Position numbers and translations under genes: made by a program. Of a DNA stretch of 64,000 nt, positions 62,813 to 64,000 are shown in pieces (positions within the stretch are counted from its first letter, which is position 1; the number at the start of each line of letters is the position of its first letter). The notes beneath the pieces were generated by a model that did no database searches, was not told where the DNA came from, and worked only from the letters and a program-made list of their open reading frames with translations. The DNA is from Butyrivibrio sp. AC2005 (lineage in GTDB: Bacteria > Bacillota > Clostridia > Lachnospirales > Lachnospiraceae): assembly GCF_000424145.1 (NCBI RefSeq), contig NZ_AUJI01000034.1, positions 1 through 64,000 on the forward strand, read 5' to 3'.

Positions 62813-64000
62813 ATGAGCGGATATCAATCTATAAAAAGACCAGATGGTGTAAACATAGTTGGCACAGATGCGAGTGGCCTTGGAATTGGCAGTGATGGAA
62901 GAAGATACAATAATTCTGACTTTAGTGTCGAGACTTATTCGGAGAGAGAACAACGAGAGAGAAGAGCGACTTCAGGAACAGAGGCGGGAAGAATACGAAA
63001 GAGAGCGTGAAATTGAAGCTGCTAAGGCGGATCAGAGATACCTGCAGTTTGAAGATACAGTTATAAAAAACTTTCATGAGACCAATAGAAACATGCTGAT
63101 AGGGCTCTTGGCTTTAAGCCTTGCTTTTGCACTTTGTATGGGAGCATTTGCAGGAGTTATAATGACATCCCATGCAGCATCCAGTGCATATAATACTCTT
63201 AGCAGTGCTATAGTAAATGATGGTACTTAAATATATTTTAACGGATACCATCCTGATAACAACAGAGAACTGTTCTTACAGCTTTCAAGAGATGAGTGGA
63301 ATCAGCTCGTACAAGTTACTACTTACACAGATCCGTTTGGAACTGTAACATCAGCCATGATATATACATATGACGAATATCATGGCAATACAACTTCTGA
63401 CGGTAATCAGTCCGGAGATGACTCACAATCTGGTGGAGACACATCAGGTACACCTCAACAGAATAATACAACACCTGTCATTCCGGATCTTAAAACCGAA
63501 GATGATAAGGAAGCAGAGGCTGCAGCAGCGGCAACAGGATTTGTAGGGGCAAAGACAAGGCTCTCAGTCGGAACCACATTCACAGATTATGGTTCAGGTA
63601 TTACCTATCGTGTCACCAAACAAGCTTCATACAGAACTCTCGGTGAAGTAGAAATGGTAGGCTGAAGACATATCGATGCCGGAATGGGTTCAGACCAACA
63701 TCATATGTATGAATTTACAAGTGCAGGGACAATCAAACAATCAGGATTGGGTAAAATTACTACTTCAGAATGTATTTCCAAATATTTTTTCGGACATTGG
63801 AAAAACCCGTATGATACAAACAACATGAGTGGGGAAGAAGCCGGGCGTATTAACTCAGATCGTAATCTTAGGGAAGAATACGCCAAAAAGGCAGAAGAAT
63901 GGTATAACTCCAATAAAAATCAATACATGGAGCCCTATGAGAAAAAAGAAGCATATATGCTTCTTGACAGTTCATGGAAGAAAAAGAAATCCAAGAAGTC
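62813..64000 (+). pseudogene. Broken membrane/secreted protein gene, running off the window edge
   Basis: From the ATG at 62813 (AAAGGGAG upstream) the frame reads MSGYQSIKRPDGVNIVGTDA to the Glu/Arg-rich SEREQRERR, then needs a frame change near 62945-62970 to continue as EERLQEQRREEYERERE, a membrane helix (MLIGLLALSLAFALCMG) and an extracellular part. In this second frame only TAA at 63228-63230 and TGA at 63663-63665 interrupt coding to 64000. The segments between (NGYHPDNNRELFLQLSRDEW; Ser/Gly/Asp-rich linker; GSDQHHMYEFTSAGTIK) look protein-like. It is either one decayed gene or up to three short genes. No family is recognised. Confidence 0.55.

Noticed and set aside
63663-63665. Selenocysteine codon (TGA) in the right-edge gene
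   Set aside because: A second in-frame stop (TAA) and a frameshift lie in the same gene, no SECIS-like hairpin was noticed, and decay is simpler.

Overview
The window looks like a low-to-mid GC, anaerobic Firmicutes chromosome, most likely a Lachnospiraceae member close to Butyrivibrio/Pseudobutyrivibrio. This rests on AGGAGG-type ribosome sites, fermentative L-lactate dehydrogenase, many 4Fe-4S proteins, a lysine-riboswitch dapAB operon, the gene families seen, and many dispersed intergenic palindromes. The taxonomic call is inference from style and content; no marker gene was compared. No rRNA, tRNA or CRISPR array was seen.

Region by region: 1-1725 holds an IS91-type (HUH) element plus a hairpin-rich strip. 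1773-17760 holds the striking part, a nitrogenase-like gene cluster wired into sulfur amino-acid metabolism. It contains a PatB/MalY C-S lyase, a DUF2292/YezD-type peptide, two Cys/Met-metabolism PLP enzymes, a beta-hairpin-repeat protein, a NifB-like radical SAM enzyme, two NifX-like proteins, NifH, NifD-like and NifK-like subunits, and a complete polar amino-acid ABC importer whose ATPase lies between nifH and nifD. An L-serine-dehydratase-like 4Fe-4S lyase, a short rhodanese-like protein and two tandem small Cys-rich proteins follow. 17768-18166 is a truncated aminoglycoside acetyltransferase remnant, followed by a Crp/Fnr regulator divergent from a ferredoxin. 19798-27703 holds ldh, an SRAP protein, an M20 dipeptidase, carB and an SGNH hydrolase. 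27806-31941 holds LytTR-DUF3021-ABC genes and a secreted thioredoxin. 32376-35206 holds the lysine riboswitch, dapA, dapB and a eukaryotic-type HisA. 35342-42220 holds a chemoreceptor, a cold-shock protein, a TrpR-like protein, a large membrane protein, and a bactofilin with an M23-fold partner. 42446-49669 holds a SEC-C protein, thrS, a glycosyltransferase-like protein, a CPBP protease, a FeoB-associated peptide and a flavodoxin. 49907-53788 holds trkA-trkH and an inositol phosphatase. 53949-64000 holds a GH13 enzyme, TraX, a hybrid histidine kinase, a repeat-linker lipoprotein and a broken gene running off the edge.

How the main cluster could work together (inference): the importer brings in a sulfur-containing amino acid or thioether. 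The NifH/NifD/NifK-like reductase, with a NifB-derived cofactor carried by the NifX proteins, reduces a C-S or similar bond. The PLP lyases/synthases and the serine-dehydratase-like enzyme assimilate or break down the products. NifD keeps the P-cluster cysteines and the cofactor cysteine. It lacks the residues equivalent to Azotobacter Gln191, His195 and His442, and no nifEN is present, so true nitrogen fixation is unlikely. The closest described precedent is methylthio-alkane reductase (MarBHDK), but the dedicated amino-acid importer, paired NifX genes and lyase set point to a different or extended substrate range.
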